NCBI GenBank assembly: GCA_002412885.1 | Contig: DHVX01000071.1 | Location: 6,745-70,744, forward strand | Length of the DNA: 64,000 nt | Direction: 5' to 3' | DNA from: Bacteroidales bacterium UBA5197 | Lineage (GTDB): Bacteria > Bacteroidota > Bacteroidia > Bacteroidales > Lentimicrobiaceae | In this document: piece by piece, positions 44,594 through 53,972 of the stretch | Layout of the letters: every line of letters starts with the position of its first letter | Position numbering within the stretch: the stretch's first letter is position 1 | Program-made: the position numbers and the translations under genes | Notes under the pieces: generated by a model | What the model saw: only the letters and a program-made list of their open reading frames with translations | Told to the model about the DNA's origin: nothing | The model's database searches: none

Positions 44594-46732
44594 TTACCCT
44601 TTATAGCATTTGTTTTTAGTGACTAAATTTGTTGTGTCAGCCTTTTCCTCTATTACATTTACATAAAAAGTACCGGGAATGACACCGTTTTCCATTTTCT
44701 TCAAAATTTTAATCCCCAAATCATTCAAATAATTTTCGGACATGGGGTCGTACAATTCCTTAATTAAAATTATGCTTTGTGAAAATACATTAGGTGCAAT
44801 TTTAAAAAAATTGTTAATAAAATTGTCGCCAAACTCCGAAAATGGTGCATCGGAAATAAACGGATAATCAAACTGTTTATTTCCAATTTTAGAAGAAATA
44901 ATAGCCATTATAATTGATAGTTGTTTCATTCTTTGAAAACCTGTACCAAGACCAGTCAGTTCACCATCATTGACATTTTTGATAGAAACCTGGACGGTAC
45001 CGTCTGCTTGTTTTGTGAAACTTAATTTTCCACCTGCAGATAAATTGCCTTGTGTGAGTTCACCATATTTCCTGTTTGCATTGATTTCTAGAGATTTCAG
45101 AATTTCGTCAAAAATTCTTTCTCTTGAATTATTTAGAATATACTCAACGCTCGCCATAATTTCCTTGAATTGACGATATTTTTCAATTTCGCTATTTGTG
45201 CTGATACTCTTAATTTCAACATCAATCTGTTTCAATCTAGCCCTCCACTGATTTAATGATAATTCTCCTTTTCTTATTAGTTCATCGTACTTTAAGATAT
45301 CTTTTTCTGCTAGTGTGTAATCTGAAATATTTTGCTTATCAGTGTTATCTGAACCGGTTTCACTTCCACCTGCATTCAGAAATTCAAGTTTAGCATTTTC
45401 TTTTTCTTCTTCCTTTTGTATAATAATATCTTCCAACTCATCAGCTTTCTCTCTGTATTCAAGAATCGTCTGCGCAATTTTAGGAATACTTAAAGAAAAT
45501 GCTCCGATAGTTGTTTGAATATTACTATAAAATGACCCAAAATCGTTTTTACTTGATTTCTCCTTATCCCCAGGACGCTCCATAACCAATTTGATATGAT
45601 TCCAAGGATCAGAGTTTCTAGGTGCTTGCCGTCCACAAACCTCGCAAAATTCCATCCTAATCATTCTTTTTAAGGAAGGTATGTCAGGTGAACCTTCGGG
45701 AAGTTTAATCGGATTATCTATTACTTTTTGCGTTGCAATTGCTGCTGTTAATTCTTGACGTCTATTGTCAAACAACATTATTTGGTCTTGCAAACCCATC
45801 AGTATCCAAGGAGAGTATTCAGAAAATAACATTGAGTTGATATTCTTCAATTTGTTATTTTTCTTTTCCTTATAATGGTTGATTTCATTTTGTAGAGTTT
45901 TTTGAACTCCACGAAATTTTTCCCTATTCTGAGCATTTAGCAATATCGCTTCTAGATTATCTTTCTTTTTTTTAGCTTCAGACAATTCAGTTTTATAGGT
46001 TTCAATTTGTGTTTTAGTGCTATCAATACGATTTTCAAGTAATTCTGACTCTTGAACTAGTTCTTCAACTCTATTATTGGAAGAGTTAATCTCTTTCTCT
46101 TTCTCATTCGACAGTTTTTTTGTTTTTTGCGATAATTCCTTGCTAATCTCGCAAATTTCAATCAAGTTTTTGATTCCTGCCAATGTTTCAATTGTTGAAG
46201 ATAGCCCGTTATGAGAGGAAAGGTCCACTAAATCTTCCATAGATTCACCTTGCAATAAAGCATAGTTGATCAATTCAGTCGGAATAATTTTTTTAATAAT
46301 TTTTTCTTTATCAAAAGTATCCAAAACAGGGATATCTCTATTCTCAATAGTTTGCAAGATATCTAGCTTTTCGTTTGTATTCCAACTATTGCCATTTTTA
46401 GAAAATTGAACACTTTTAGTAACAGAGTATTTACTATCACAATCAAGAAAAGTGATGTTTACCCCCATATTAAAATTAGTTTCTTCGTTTATAACCTTTC
46501 CAGAGGCCATTTTTTGAAACGAGGAATTAGCACTGACCATCCTTTTTAAATCTGAATCATATACAGTACTTTTTAAAATCCAAAGAATTCCATTATAGAA
46601 CTTGGATTTACCCATGTTATTATCGGCATTTATTATGTTTATACCCTCCTTAAATAGATAGGTATTATCATTGAAACTTCCATAATAGTTATAGAAATTC
46701 TGAAAGCTGATAGATTTGATTATTGTAGCCAT
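44594..46732 (-). CDS. Rad50/SMC-like zinc-hook ATPase
   Basis: This 712-residue protein has an N-terminal AAA-type P-loop, INADNNMGKSKF (Walker A about 35-43, degenerate GxxxxGKS). Coiled coils lie at about 195-300 and 420-520, with a CxxC zinc hook at 363-366 (EFCEVCGRQ). C-terminal signature-like LSAGGKLSF and Walker B-like FISDAPFSEFGD follow. It is a structural parallel of DndD from the same operon but is not a close copy. Such ATPases tether or sense DNA ends. It starts 2 bp after the 71-residue gene and is translationally linked. Confidence 0.85.
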   Translation of the reverse strand: MATIIKSISFQNFYNYYGSFNDNTYLFKEGINIINADNNMGKSKFYNGILWILKSTVYDSDLKRMVSANSSFQKMASGKVINEETNFNMGVNITFLDCDSKYSVTKSVQFSKNGNSWNTNEKLDILQTIENRDIPVLDTFDKEKIIKKIIPTELINYALLQGESMEDLVDLSSHNGLSSTIETLAGIKNLIEICEISKELSQKTKKLSNEKEKEINSSNNRVEELVQESELLENRIDSTKTQIETYKTELSEAKKKKDNLEAILLNAQNREKFRGVQKTLQNEINHYKEKKNNKLKNINSMLFSEYSPWILMGLQDQIMLFDNRRQELTAAIATQKVIDNPIKLPEGSPDIPSLKRMIRMEFCEVCGRQAPRNSDPWNHIKLVMERPGDKEKSSKNDFGSFYSNIQTTIGAFSLSIPKIAQTILEYREKADELEDIIIQKEEEKENAKLEFLNAGGSETGSDNTDKQNISDYTLAEKDILKYDELIRKGELSLNQWRARLKQIDVEIKSISTNSEIEKYRQFKEIMASVEYILNNSRERIFDEILKSLEINANRKYGELTQGNLSAGGKLSFTKQADGTVQVSIKNVNDGELTGLGTGFQRMKQLSIIMAIISSKIGNKQFDYPFISDAPFSEFGDNFINNFFKIAPNVFSQSIILIKELYDPMSENYLNDLGIKILKKMENGVIPGTFYVNVIEEKADTTNLVTKNKCYKG

Positions 46733-46734
46733 AT

Positions 46735-46950
46735 TTATAAATGCATTATTTGTTTTTGAATAATCTGAAATATTTGTTCTTTACTTCTATGATTTTCTTG
46801 CCCAGTCATTATTGTTTTAATAATTTCAATAACGAGAAACTTGGATTTCATAGAAAAGTTCTCCTGTTGCAAATCTTCTTTGGAAAGCTGATAAATTGTC
46901 TGTAATTCAGGCGATTGTAAAACTTCATTTAAAATTTCTTCAGTTGTCAT
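46735..46950 (-). CDS. 71-residue protein between helicase and ATPase
   Basis: I place the start at the ATG at 46950 because the open frame back to 47124 overlaps the helicase gene. The 71 residues are helical and charged (MTTEEILNEVLQSPELQTIY, then SKFLVIEIIKTIMTGQ). The gene begins 11 bp after the helicase stop and ends 2 bp before the ATPase start. It is likely a small subunit or adaptor of the effector complex. It is short, so confidence in the gene itself rests on operon spacing. Confidence 0.6.
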   Translation of the reverse strand: MTTEEILNEVLQSPELQTIYQLSKEDLQQENFSMKSKFLVIEIIKTIMTGQENHRSKEQIFQIIQKQIMHL

Positions 46951-46961
46951 TTTCGTGGAAT

Positions 46962-49187
46962 TTATTGGTTTATATTCAATATGAGCTCTGACAAAACTAA
47001 CTCGTAAAAGCGTGCAACCTCGTCTAATGATTGTAGTGCACCTGTATAGTTGTTCGACGCTAAATTGGCAAAATATGCTACCCGATTCAATTCGCCTCTT
47101 ACCAAACTGCGTTCTATGCTCCATATCTCCTTGGAGTAGTAGGGTGATTGGAAATTTGGAACAACAACTATATCATATATATATGCAAATGTTTTTGCTG
47201 GATGTTTACGTAGCAAACGTCCTCGTCTTTGAATAAATTGACGAGGATTCCCTGAACTTGAAGCAAAAATACCATACTCAGCCCGCGGTACATCAACTCC
47301 TTCATCTAAGCATTTCATTGCGAACAATACATTGATTTGCCCATTTTCAAACCCCTGCAATATGGTTTTTCTCTCAGTTTTACTATTTTTACCTGTATAA
47401 GTATTGCATGTTATACTTGGATAAATTGCTTTAGTTTTATCAAGCATTTTTTTTATAATTGTTTCTTCATATAGATCATTTTCATAGTCAATATCAGAAC
47501 TTGAATATAAAACTGCCTCGTCTTTGTCATACATTTTTTTCCCTTCAGGAACGTAAACAAAACAATATCTTAAATTATCCTCCCCTATTTCAGAAATTAT
47601 CTCCTCGAAAATTCGCATTTTGTCGTCGGCTTTATGTAAAATACGCTTACGAAGCATCAACAATTTTTTTGCTTTTTGACCATCTTTGAATTGTTTAGTA
47701 ACATTGTCAAATAATCGAAAGAGTTGTTCCGTGATCTCTGCATATTCTTGCATTTCATCATCATTCAGATAAGCAATTTTTGGATAATAGCAATAGTTCA
47801 TTAGTCGCTCCTCGTCAATTGCTCTGCTCATAGGGAAATTATAAATATAAGGTGGCTTATCATTAAAAAAGCCTTCCAGCTCTGCTGTCCCTTCTTCATC
47901 ATAAATTCTATTTGGTGTTGCAGACAAACCAATCCTTCTTGTAAGATGTAGTCTTCTAAAAACGGAACGGACTAATTCAGAACCGATATTGTGTGCTTCA
48001 TCTGCTATCAGAATCATGTTTTCAGGTAATCGAGGGAACACTTGTTGAAAATCTTTATTAGTGAAAGATTGATAAGTAGAAACAATAACAAAACTAACTT
48101 TTTTACCTCTACTAACCTTGTCCTCCAATTTTACAAGTTGTTGTCGCCATTTCAAATTTTCGGAAAAAACGGTGACTACATTCTTAAAATCAAATTGTGC
48201 TATTTCATCAATCCATTGCTCGACTAAAGCAATTGTAGGGACTAAAATTAAAAGTTGATATAATCCATCCGTCTGACATTCATTTAATGCACAATTTAGC
48301 GAAGTTATTGTTTTACCAGTACCTGTTGCCATAGCAAAAATTCCACATTTCCCATTTTTTACCCATGCTTCATAAGCTTCAACTTGATATGGTCTAACTC
48401 CGTCCCGATACTTGAAAGGGAAATGTGGTTTACTTATTGTCGCAATTATTGTCGCTTGTTTTTTATCTCTATTCACTAGTTTCTTTATAATCTCCTTTTC
48501 TTGCAACAATAGTTCGTTCACATCAACATTTGGATAGGTTGTAAGTATCTCTTTGCAAAATTTCTTTGCAGGAAAAACATACACACTATTATTTTGACCA
48601 TTCCAGATTTCTAAAAAATCCTGTTCGCTTATTTCAATTCGTTCACGGCTATCCTCACTTTTCCAAGAACATGAGCATTCAATTGTTTCAATATTCTTAA
48701 CCAAAGCTGCAGCGGTTAAATTCATAGAACCAGTAAAGGCTACTTTATCACCATTTGTGTCTGTAAAAATACCAAATTTTTCGTGTGCCAATCCTCCGTC
48801 CTTGGGTATAACAATTTTTATTTCAATTCGTTCTTGTTGAATTAGATATGAGATGCATTTGAAAAAATGTTCATCCCTTTTTGATAAGGTTGCTTTTAGA
48901 GTATAAAAAGATTGAAGAATATATTCTTCAAAATTAATCTGTTGGTCATTTAATAATAGGATGTAATCGTCTTCGGTGAGATATTGATTTATGTATAATC
49001 GCATTTTACCTCCATTTATAATAAAACTAGCAAAACCTACTGATAGAACATTAATTGAGGCTGTACTAAAATAACCTAGACCAATGTCAAGAATAACACT
49101 GTTTGACAATGCCATCTCACAAAAATCAAAAGGCAAATATTTTCTGCCTGTCGAATATCTATATTTAAAATCATTGTCTTTTAACAT
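46962..49187 (-). CDS. PLD-nuclease-like domain fused to SF2 helicase (dnd-linked restriction candidate)
   Basis: This is a 741-residue protein from the ATG at 49187; the longer frame to 49235 only overlaps the upstream gene. The N-terminal PLD-like domain has HxK (His135, Lys137) and GSMN (153-156) in an HKD-type motif, which in one copy suggests a homodimeric active site. The helicase core has ATGTGKT (287-293) and DEAH (396-399). Motif VI reads QFIQRRGRLLR. It resembles dnd-associated restriction helicases, so it is a candidate cleaver of DNA lacking phosphorothioates. It starts 1 bp after the stop of the 758-residue gene. Confidence 0.85.
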   Translation of the reverse strand: MLKDNDFKYRYSTGRKYLPFDFCEMALSNSVILDIGLGYFSTASINVLSVGFASFIINGGKMRLYINQYLTEDDYILLLNDQQINFEEYILQSFYTLKATLSKRDEHFFKCISYLIQQERIEIKIVIPKDGGLAHEKFGIFTDTNGDKVAFTGSMNLTAAALVKNIETIECSCSWKSEDSRERIEISEQDFLEIWNGQNNSVYVFPAKKFCKEILTTYPNVDVNELLLQEKEIIKKLVNRDKKQATIIATISKPHFPFKYRDGVRPYQVEAYEAWVKNGKCGIFAMATGTGKTITSLNCALNECQTDGLYQLLILVPTIALVEQWIDEIAQFDFKNVVTVFSENLKWRQQLVKLEDKVSRGKKVSFVIVSTYQSFTNKDFQQVFPRLPENMILIADEAHNIGSELVRSVFRRLHLTRRIGLSATPNRIYDEEGTAELEGFFNDKPPYIYNFPMSRAIDEERLMNYCYYPKIAYLNDDEMQEYAEITEQLFRLFDNVTKQFKDGQKAKKLLMLRKRILHKADDKMRIFEEIISEIGEDNLRYCFVYVPEGKKMYDKDEAVLYSSSDIDYENDLYEETIIKKMLDKTKAIYPSITCNTYTGKNSKTERKTILQGFENGQINVLFAMKCLDEGVDVPRAEYGIFASSSGNPRQFIQRRGRLLRKHPAKTFAYIYDIVVVPNFQSPYYSKEIWSIERSLVRGELNRVAYFANLASNNYTGALQSLDEVARFYELVLSELILNINQ

Positions 49188-49188
49188 A

Positions 49189-51465
49189 TTACAACATTTT
49201 AGTAAGCTCAATGTATTTCTTACGCTGGTGATCACTTAACCTATCATTCAAAAAGTCGTCCTTGACATTACAGTACCAAATATATAGATTATTCTCTTGA
49301 TTTCTTGCAGAGGGAGCAGTACCATTTCTCAACAAGAAGAGTTTCATTTTATTAAAATTCAAATCCCATTCATACTCATCTTTGTCTATTTCATACTCAA
49401 AATATTGATTTTGGACCCTTTCAACTTCTTCTCGTTGGCTTTCGGAAATTTTTTGTTTGTTATTTACAATTCTGTACCACCAGCGGTAAAGTGACTCCTC
49501 TTCCTTTTCTTCAGCAGAAGAAAAGGGGTAATGCTCGTTCTCAATTATAAATTTTTCAAATTCAATTAATCTCTGCTCAAATGTTTTTCTTTTGTCCCCT
49601 TGTGCTTCACTTGTTTTGTATTCAGGGGTATATTCTTTACACTCTAATCCAAACAAGTTCTTGCCGTAATAAGAAAACCTTTTTTGAGTATCATTTTGCA
49701 TGGTCGTCCTGATACTAGCAATGTTAGTTTTTGGAAAATGCTCTAAAATATAATTTGTAATATCGCTGGTATTTTGGGGTGTTTTATTTTTCAATAAAAA
49801 TTCAACAATTGCATCTCTTATTGTACCTGTCCTAACATGTTTCCACTCTTTTAAAGTATAAATACTACTTCTGTTTCGAAATGAGATTGAATCATGTTTC
49901 TGCAACCAAGGGCGAATTTGAGCAGCTTCGGTAAATTTATGAGAAGGCCAAATCTTCTTAAACTCCATGAATATTTCTTCAAGGTGCATCGGATCGCCAT
50001 TTTGCTTTAATATTTTATAAACGACATCCTTAGGGTCTAGCCCTTTATTAGCTGGAATTTTTATTAGTCCATCAACACTATCAGAATATAAGCCAAATTC
50101 TTGAAGTAAAATTTCTCTAATAATGCTTCCTATCATCTCTATTTGACTAAAATCAAATTTTTTCCAGCTTTGTGAATTAGCTACAAAATCCTCAACATCT
50201 AAAAGATAATCGGTTATATTTTCTGCAAAAATATTATGAAACTCTACTTCCAATTTTTCAAAATCAAAAATTTCAGCGTACTTTTTTCTAATTAAAAAAG
50301 TAGACTTCCAGTATTTATCTCTCTTTCTCTTGTTAAAGCCTCCAATGGTTATAAATTCTTCTTTAAAAATGTAGCCAATTATTTGAAATACAAACTCAAG
50401 TGAAAAATTGCAATTCTCTTTTACAAGTATTTGCTCTACTTCAAAGGAGACTTGATTAACAATATTTTTTTCTTGTATGAGTTTAACAACATACGTCCAA
50501 TCTTTCTTATTGTGTAATAATTCAAAATACTTGTTTGAATCAGAATTGTCTTTGTGACTAACTAAAACTTCTGCTATTTCGAATGTTCTGCGAAAGACAC
50601 CATTACGGATTTGGCGTACTCTTTCCCGTGTTAAATTATATTTTTTAGCGACTTCCTCTAAAGTCTTATACTGATAATCTTTGAAAATTGGCAATGTGTC
50701 AATAAGAACTTTGATTCCATAATTTGTGCTTGAGATGAGCTGATGTTCTAAAATCCAAAACATGGGTAAATGATTGTTCGCACTATAAAAACCATAAACA
50801 AAATCATTTAAGATGATTTCACCATTTTGAAGTATTAATTTCAATATTGAGACCTCTTCTTCAGAAGCATTAACTAAAAAGATAAGTTCATCTTTCAATT
50901 TGTCTTTTAACTTAATAACCTCTTCAGCACTTTTTCCTCCAATTCCTTCTATTTCAAGTAAATTACGGTTATCAGTAAATAAATAATTTATTAAGAAACT
51001 CTCATAACCTATTGCTTTTAGTCTATTTTTTGTACGAACAGAATAATTAATAATATTTTGCTCAAACTTTTTTTTGAGAATTATTTTTTGTGTTTGTGTC
51101 AGATAAGAAAAAATATCCCCGCTTGCAATAAGTTTATTGTTGACTGCACTAAGTATATCAGTCTTTATTAAATTTTCAATTTCGTTTTGTTTTTGAGTAA
51201 GGGTTTCAACTTCATTAAATTCATTGGTGTTAGAAGAGTGTTCTAATAGTTGTTTATACTCTATACATATTTCCTCCAATTCCAAACAAGTTCCTTTGCC
51301 TAAATTCCTAATATTTAAAAATGATTGTCCCGTTTCATAATATACTACTACATCATAAAGAGAATATAAATCAGCATTAAAGCAACAATTTCTTGCACGG
51401 ACAGATATTTTGCCGTCAATTAATAAATCATTGATCGAAATATTCTTTAATTCAGTCTTCAACAT
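49189..51465 (-). CDS. Multi-domain DNA-binding protein with RpoA-CTD-like, sigma-4-like and HARE-HTH-like segments
   Basis: This 758-residue protein has the following order: an RpoA-CTD-like HhH segment (about 10-72; INDLLIDGKISVRARNCC, then LNIRNLGKG), a second HhH (168-190; LEIEGIGGKSAEEVI), a sigma-70 region-4-like HTH (266-296; YKTLEEVAKKYNLTRERVRQ), a HARE-HTH-like winged domain (478-545; VVYKILKQNGDPMHLEEIF), another winged helix (548-608), and a helicase-associated-like tryptophan-rich C-terminus (640-690). It has no nuclease or ATPase motif that I can see. It overlaps dndE by 7 bp and abuts the helicase. It may recognise modified DNA or regulate the operon. I know of no named family with this architecture. 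Confidence 0.8.
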   Translation of the reverse strand: MLKTELKNISINDLLIDGKISVRARNCCFNADLYSLYDVVVYYETGQSFLNIRNLGKGTCLELEEICIEYKQLLEHSSNTNEFNEVETLTQKQNEIENLIKTDILSAVNNKLIASGDIFSYLTQTQKIILKKKFEQNIINYSVRTKNRLKAIGYESFLINYLFTDNRNLLEIEGIGGKSAEEVIKLKDKLKDELIFLVNASEEEVSILKLILQNGEIILNDFVYGFYSANNHLPMFWILEHQLISSTNYGIKVLIDTLPIFKDYQYKTLEEVAKKYNLTRERVRQIRNGVFRRTFEIAEVLVSHKDNSDSNKYFELLHNKKDWTYVVKLIQEKNIVNQVSFEVEQILVKENCNFSLEFVFQIIGYIFKEEFITIGGFNKRKRDKYWKSTFLIRKKYAEIFDFEKLEVEFHNIFAENITDYLLDVEDFVANSQSWKKFDFSQIEMIGSIIREILLQEFGLYSDSVDGLIKIPANKGLDPKDVVYKILKQNGDPMHLEEIFMEFKKIWPSHKFTEAAQIRPWLQKHDSISFRNRSSIYTLKEWKHVRTGTIRDAIVEFLLKNKTPQNTSDITNYILEHFPKTNIASIRTTMQNDTQKRFSYYGKNLFGLECKEYTPEYKTSEAQGDKRKTFEQRLIEFEKFIIENEHYPFSSAEEKEEESLYRWWYRIVNNKQKISESQREEVERVQNQYFEYEIDKDEYEWDLNFNKMKLFLLRNGTAPSARNQENNLYIWYCNVKDDFLNDRLSDHQRKKYIELTKML

Positions 51466-51854
51466 ATCTCCTTTAATCCATTTTGAATTCTGTCAAACAA
51501 GTAATCATACCCAACCAAATTCGGATTATCCGATACATCATGGTGAATTAACTCTAGACCATGGTCAAGGTGCATCTTAAAGTAACGTGGTAAATCTCTA
51601 TCATTGCTACTTATTTGGTAATTTGTACAAATTAGCGCTTCATAAATAGAATAATAATTGCCAAACAGAACATGTTTGCTGTATTCCTTGCCACCTGAAT
51701 CTTTTACATCAAGAGGGGAAAACTTTTCGCCAGACTTTAAGGAATAGGCAATAGCAATTCTGGCAATGATGTTTTCTGCACCCAAATTAAATTTGCGTGT
51801 CAGTTCCGCAACAATTTCACGGTTTTTTAAACTTGTCTTTATTTGTGAAAACAT
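51459..51854 (-). CDS. dndE: DNA phosphorothioation protein DndE
   Basis: This 131-residue protein matches DndE in length and pattern: IKTSLKNREIVAELTRKFNL at the N-terminus, a GAENIIARIAIAYSL helix, and KDSGGKEYSKHVLFG near the centre. DndE is a small DNA-binding subunit that assembles with DndC and DndD to place sulfur in the DNA backbone. It lies 3 bp after dndD and overlaps the next gene by 7 bp. The assignment follows both sequence pattern and operon order. Confidence 0.88.
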   Translation of the reverse strand: MFSQIKTSLKNREIVAELTRKFNLGAENIIARIAIAYSLKSGEKFSPLDVKDSGGKEYSKHVLFGNYYSIYEALICTNYQISSNDRDLPRYFKMHLDHGLELIHHDVSDNPNLVGYDYLFDRIQNGLKEIC

Positions 51855-51857
51855 ATT

Positions 51858-53972
51858 CTATTCATTCATTAAATTGTTGACATCGATTTGTTCAATAAAT
51901 GAACAAGAGTTTTCATTTTTAAGCAGATAGACAGAATTTATGTAGGGCTTCATCGTTTCCAGCTCATTTTTTGTCAATTCTTTATAAAGCAATGGAAATA
52001 AAATGACCTGTTTTGAAATAGTGGGATAAAACTCAGTTATAATTTTGTTTGCGTGGCTTTTGTCGAATTTCTGTAAAGGACTGTCAATAAAGACAGGAAA
52101 CTGAATGCCAGATTCTTCAACAAGAGCTTTGAGTAAAGCGGTTGCATAAAGCTGCTGTTCACCTTTCGATAAAGATTCCTTCTTTATTAAGACTTTATCG
52201 TTGGAAAAAAGGTTAATATCAATAACATCTTCGACAATTACAATATCAACATCACCAATAAAATCAGTTTTATGCATTAGGTTATTCATTGTGGTTTTTA
52301 TTCGTCCTTCTAGAGCTGACTTTTTTTTATTTTTCAATGCTACAAGAAATGTTAAGAGCTCTTTAATAAGTTGCTCAGCCACCTTGTCTTTTTTACTATC
52401 GCTGTCATCAACACTAACTTTCTTACTTAATTCTGATATTTGGCGGCTCAAAACTTCCAATTCCCTAATTTGAGCACCTCTATTTTCGTGTGTTTGACGA
52501 ATTTTAAGTTCTAATTCTGCAATTTTTCGCTCATTATCATTCTTTTGCCTTCTTATTTTTTTAATTATATTGTCGTTTTCTTTAAAATGCATGTTGGAGA
52601 TATTCCGAGCGGTACGTTCAACAACTAGTTTGTTTTTCCGATAATCGTCAGCTAAGTGTTCAAATTCGACTCGATATGTTGTTGTTAAATTCGAATAAAT
52701 AGAAATAAATTCATCAAAATCCTCTTTACTAACACTCAATAAAGGCTTTTCGTCAGTGCTATCGTTATATTTTGCAACTATATTATTAAAAGCGGTCATT
52801 AATTTTTTTTGAATGTTTTCTGATAGTGCAACATTTTTATATGTTTCTTGCATTTCGTTGGCAATATCTATTAGCAAGGAATTCTGGCTTGAAACATTGT
52901 TTTTAATTTGTAGAATATTTATGTCTCGTTCGACTTGCGTCTTAGTTTGCTGAAATAGCTTACCCGATATAGCGAAAGGGGCAAATTCAAGAAACAATTT
53001 TAGTTTATTTTTGTAGTCAGCATCTTTCTGTCGAGTGTTTTGCAAGAGTGATTCCAGCCGATTCAGCTCTTCCATTGTTACTCCACTGCCTTCGCGCAAA
53101 AGTTGCATTTGAAGATTTTCATCTTCCTTTCTTAACAAAAACAGTTGGCTGTCAAGGTGAGTCGTTTGTTGCCCTTGTTTTTCAAGAATCTCATTTAATA
53201 TTTCTTGTTTTGAAATCAGATTATCTAACTTATTACGACTATCAACATCATCAGATTTTCGGCGGAAACGTAATCTCAAATTTTCAAGATTTCTCTTTAA
53301 ATCCTCATATTTTTTTACACCTAGAACTTCGTTGTAGGCAGAACATAGTTTGCGTTTATCTTCAATAGTATTAGTTTCAGCTAGAGAGACAATTTTCTCA
53401 GAATCAAAGAAGAAAAAACGCGCAATATCCTTATTTAGAATGAAATCATTAATAAAGATTTCGTTCCCTATTTCTTTAGTAAGTTCGTTAGGCATACCAT
53501 CAATCAAAATTTCAACAATTTCTTCGTCTAAAAGAATATCGTAAAAACGAGTAATTTTTAATGAATAACATGGTATTGAGGGTATGAGTACTTCAGTAAA
53601 TTCTAAGGAAACTGAGTACCTCGACCACTCTTTTATATATTCACTATCAGAAGTATAACCCTCCTTTTTTATTCGAGTAAGCTTATTTTGTGAAACTTCG
53701 GAATGCAATTTTTGTTTGCTAACCTCATTTAAATTATTTATAAGAGTATTGTAGTACTCACCTTTTGCCATTTCCTTGTTAAATGTCTGATCAATATCAG
53801 CCATTAACCTACCATATAAACACCAAAGTAATGAATGCAAAAAAGTAGTTTTGCCAAAGCCATTTTCACCTGAGATAATGTATAAATTTTTGTTATTCCC
53901 ATTTTGAAAAACAATTCTATTCAAGCCTCGGTAGAGACGGTAGTTATTAAGCTCTATGCTTTTTATTAACAT
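51858..53972 (-). CDS. dndD: DNA phosphorothioation ATPase DndD
   Basis: This 704-residue SMC-like ATPase has the P-loop GENGFGKT (35-42) preceded by IELNNYRLYRGLN, the DndD-type N-terminal strand. Long coiled coils run from about 200 to 560. A signature LSKGEQQLYATALLKAL and Walker B FPVFIDSPLQKFD lie in the C-terminal lobe. DndD provides ATP-driven DNA structural changes for sulfur insertion. It overlaps dndC by 7 bp and precedes dndE by 3 bp. There is no zinc-hook CxxC like that of the second ATPase in this operon. Confidence 0.92.
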   Translation of the reverse strand: MLIKSIELNNYRLYRGLNRIVFQNGNNKNLYIISGENGFGKTTFLHSLLWCLYGRLMADIDQTFNKEMAKGEYYNTLINNLNEVSKQKLHSEVSQNKLTRIKKEGYTSDSEYIKEWSRYSVSLEFTEVLIPSIPCYSLKITRFYDILLDEEIVEILIDGMPNELTKEIGNEIFINDFILNKDIARFFFFDSEKIVSLAETNTIEDKRKLCSAYNEVLGVKKYEDLKRNLENLRLRFRRKSDDVDSRNKLDNLISKQEILNEILEKQGQQTTHLDSQLFLLRKEDENLQMQLLREGSGVTMEELNRLESLLQNTRQKDADYKNKLKLFLEFAPFAISGKLFQQTKTQVERDINILQIKNNVSSQNSLLIDIANEMQETYKNVALSENIQKKLMTAFNNIVAKYNDSTDEKPLLSVSKEDFDEFISIYSNLTTTYRVEFEHLADDYRKNKLVVERTARNISNMHFKENDNIIKKIRRQKNDNERKIAELELKIRQTHENRGAQIRELEVLSRQISELSKKVSVDDSDSKKDKVAEQLIKELLTFLVALKNKKKSALEGRIKTTMNNLMHKTDFIGDVDIVIVEDVIDINLFSNDKVLIKKESLSKGEQQLYATALLKALVEESGIQFPVFIDSPLQKFDKSHANKIITEFYPTISKQVILFPLLYKELTKNELETMKPYINSVYLLKNENSCSFIEQIDVNNLMNE

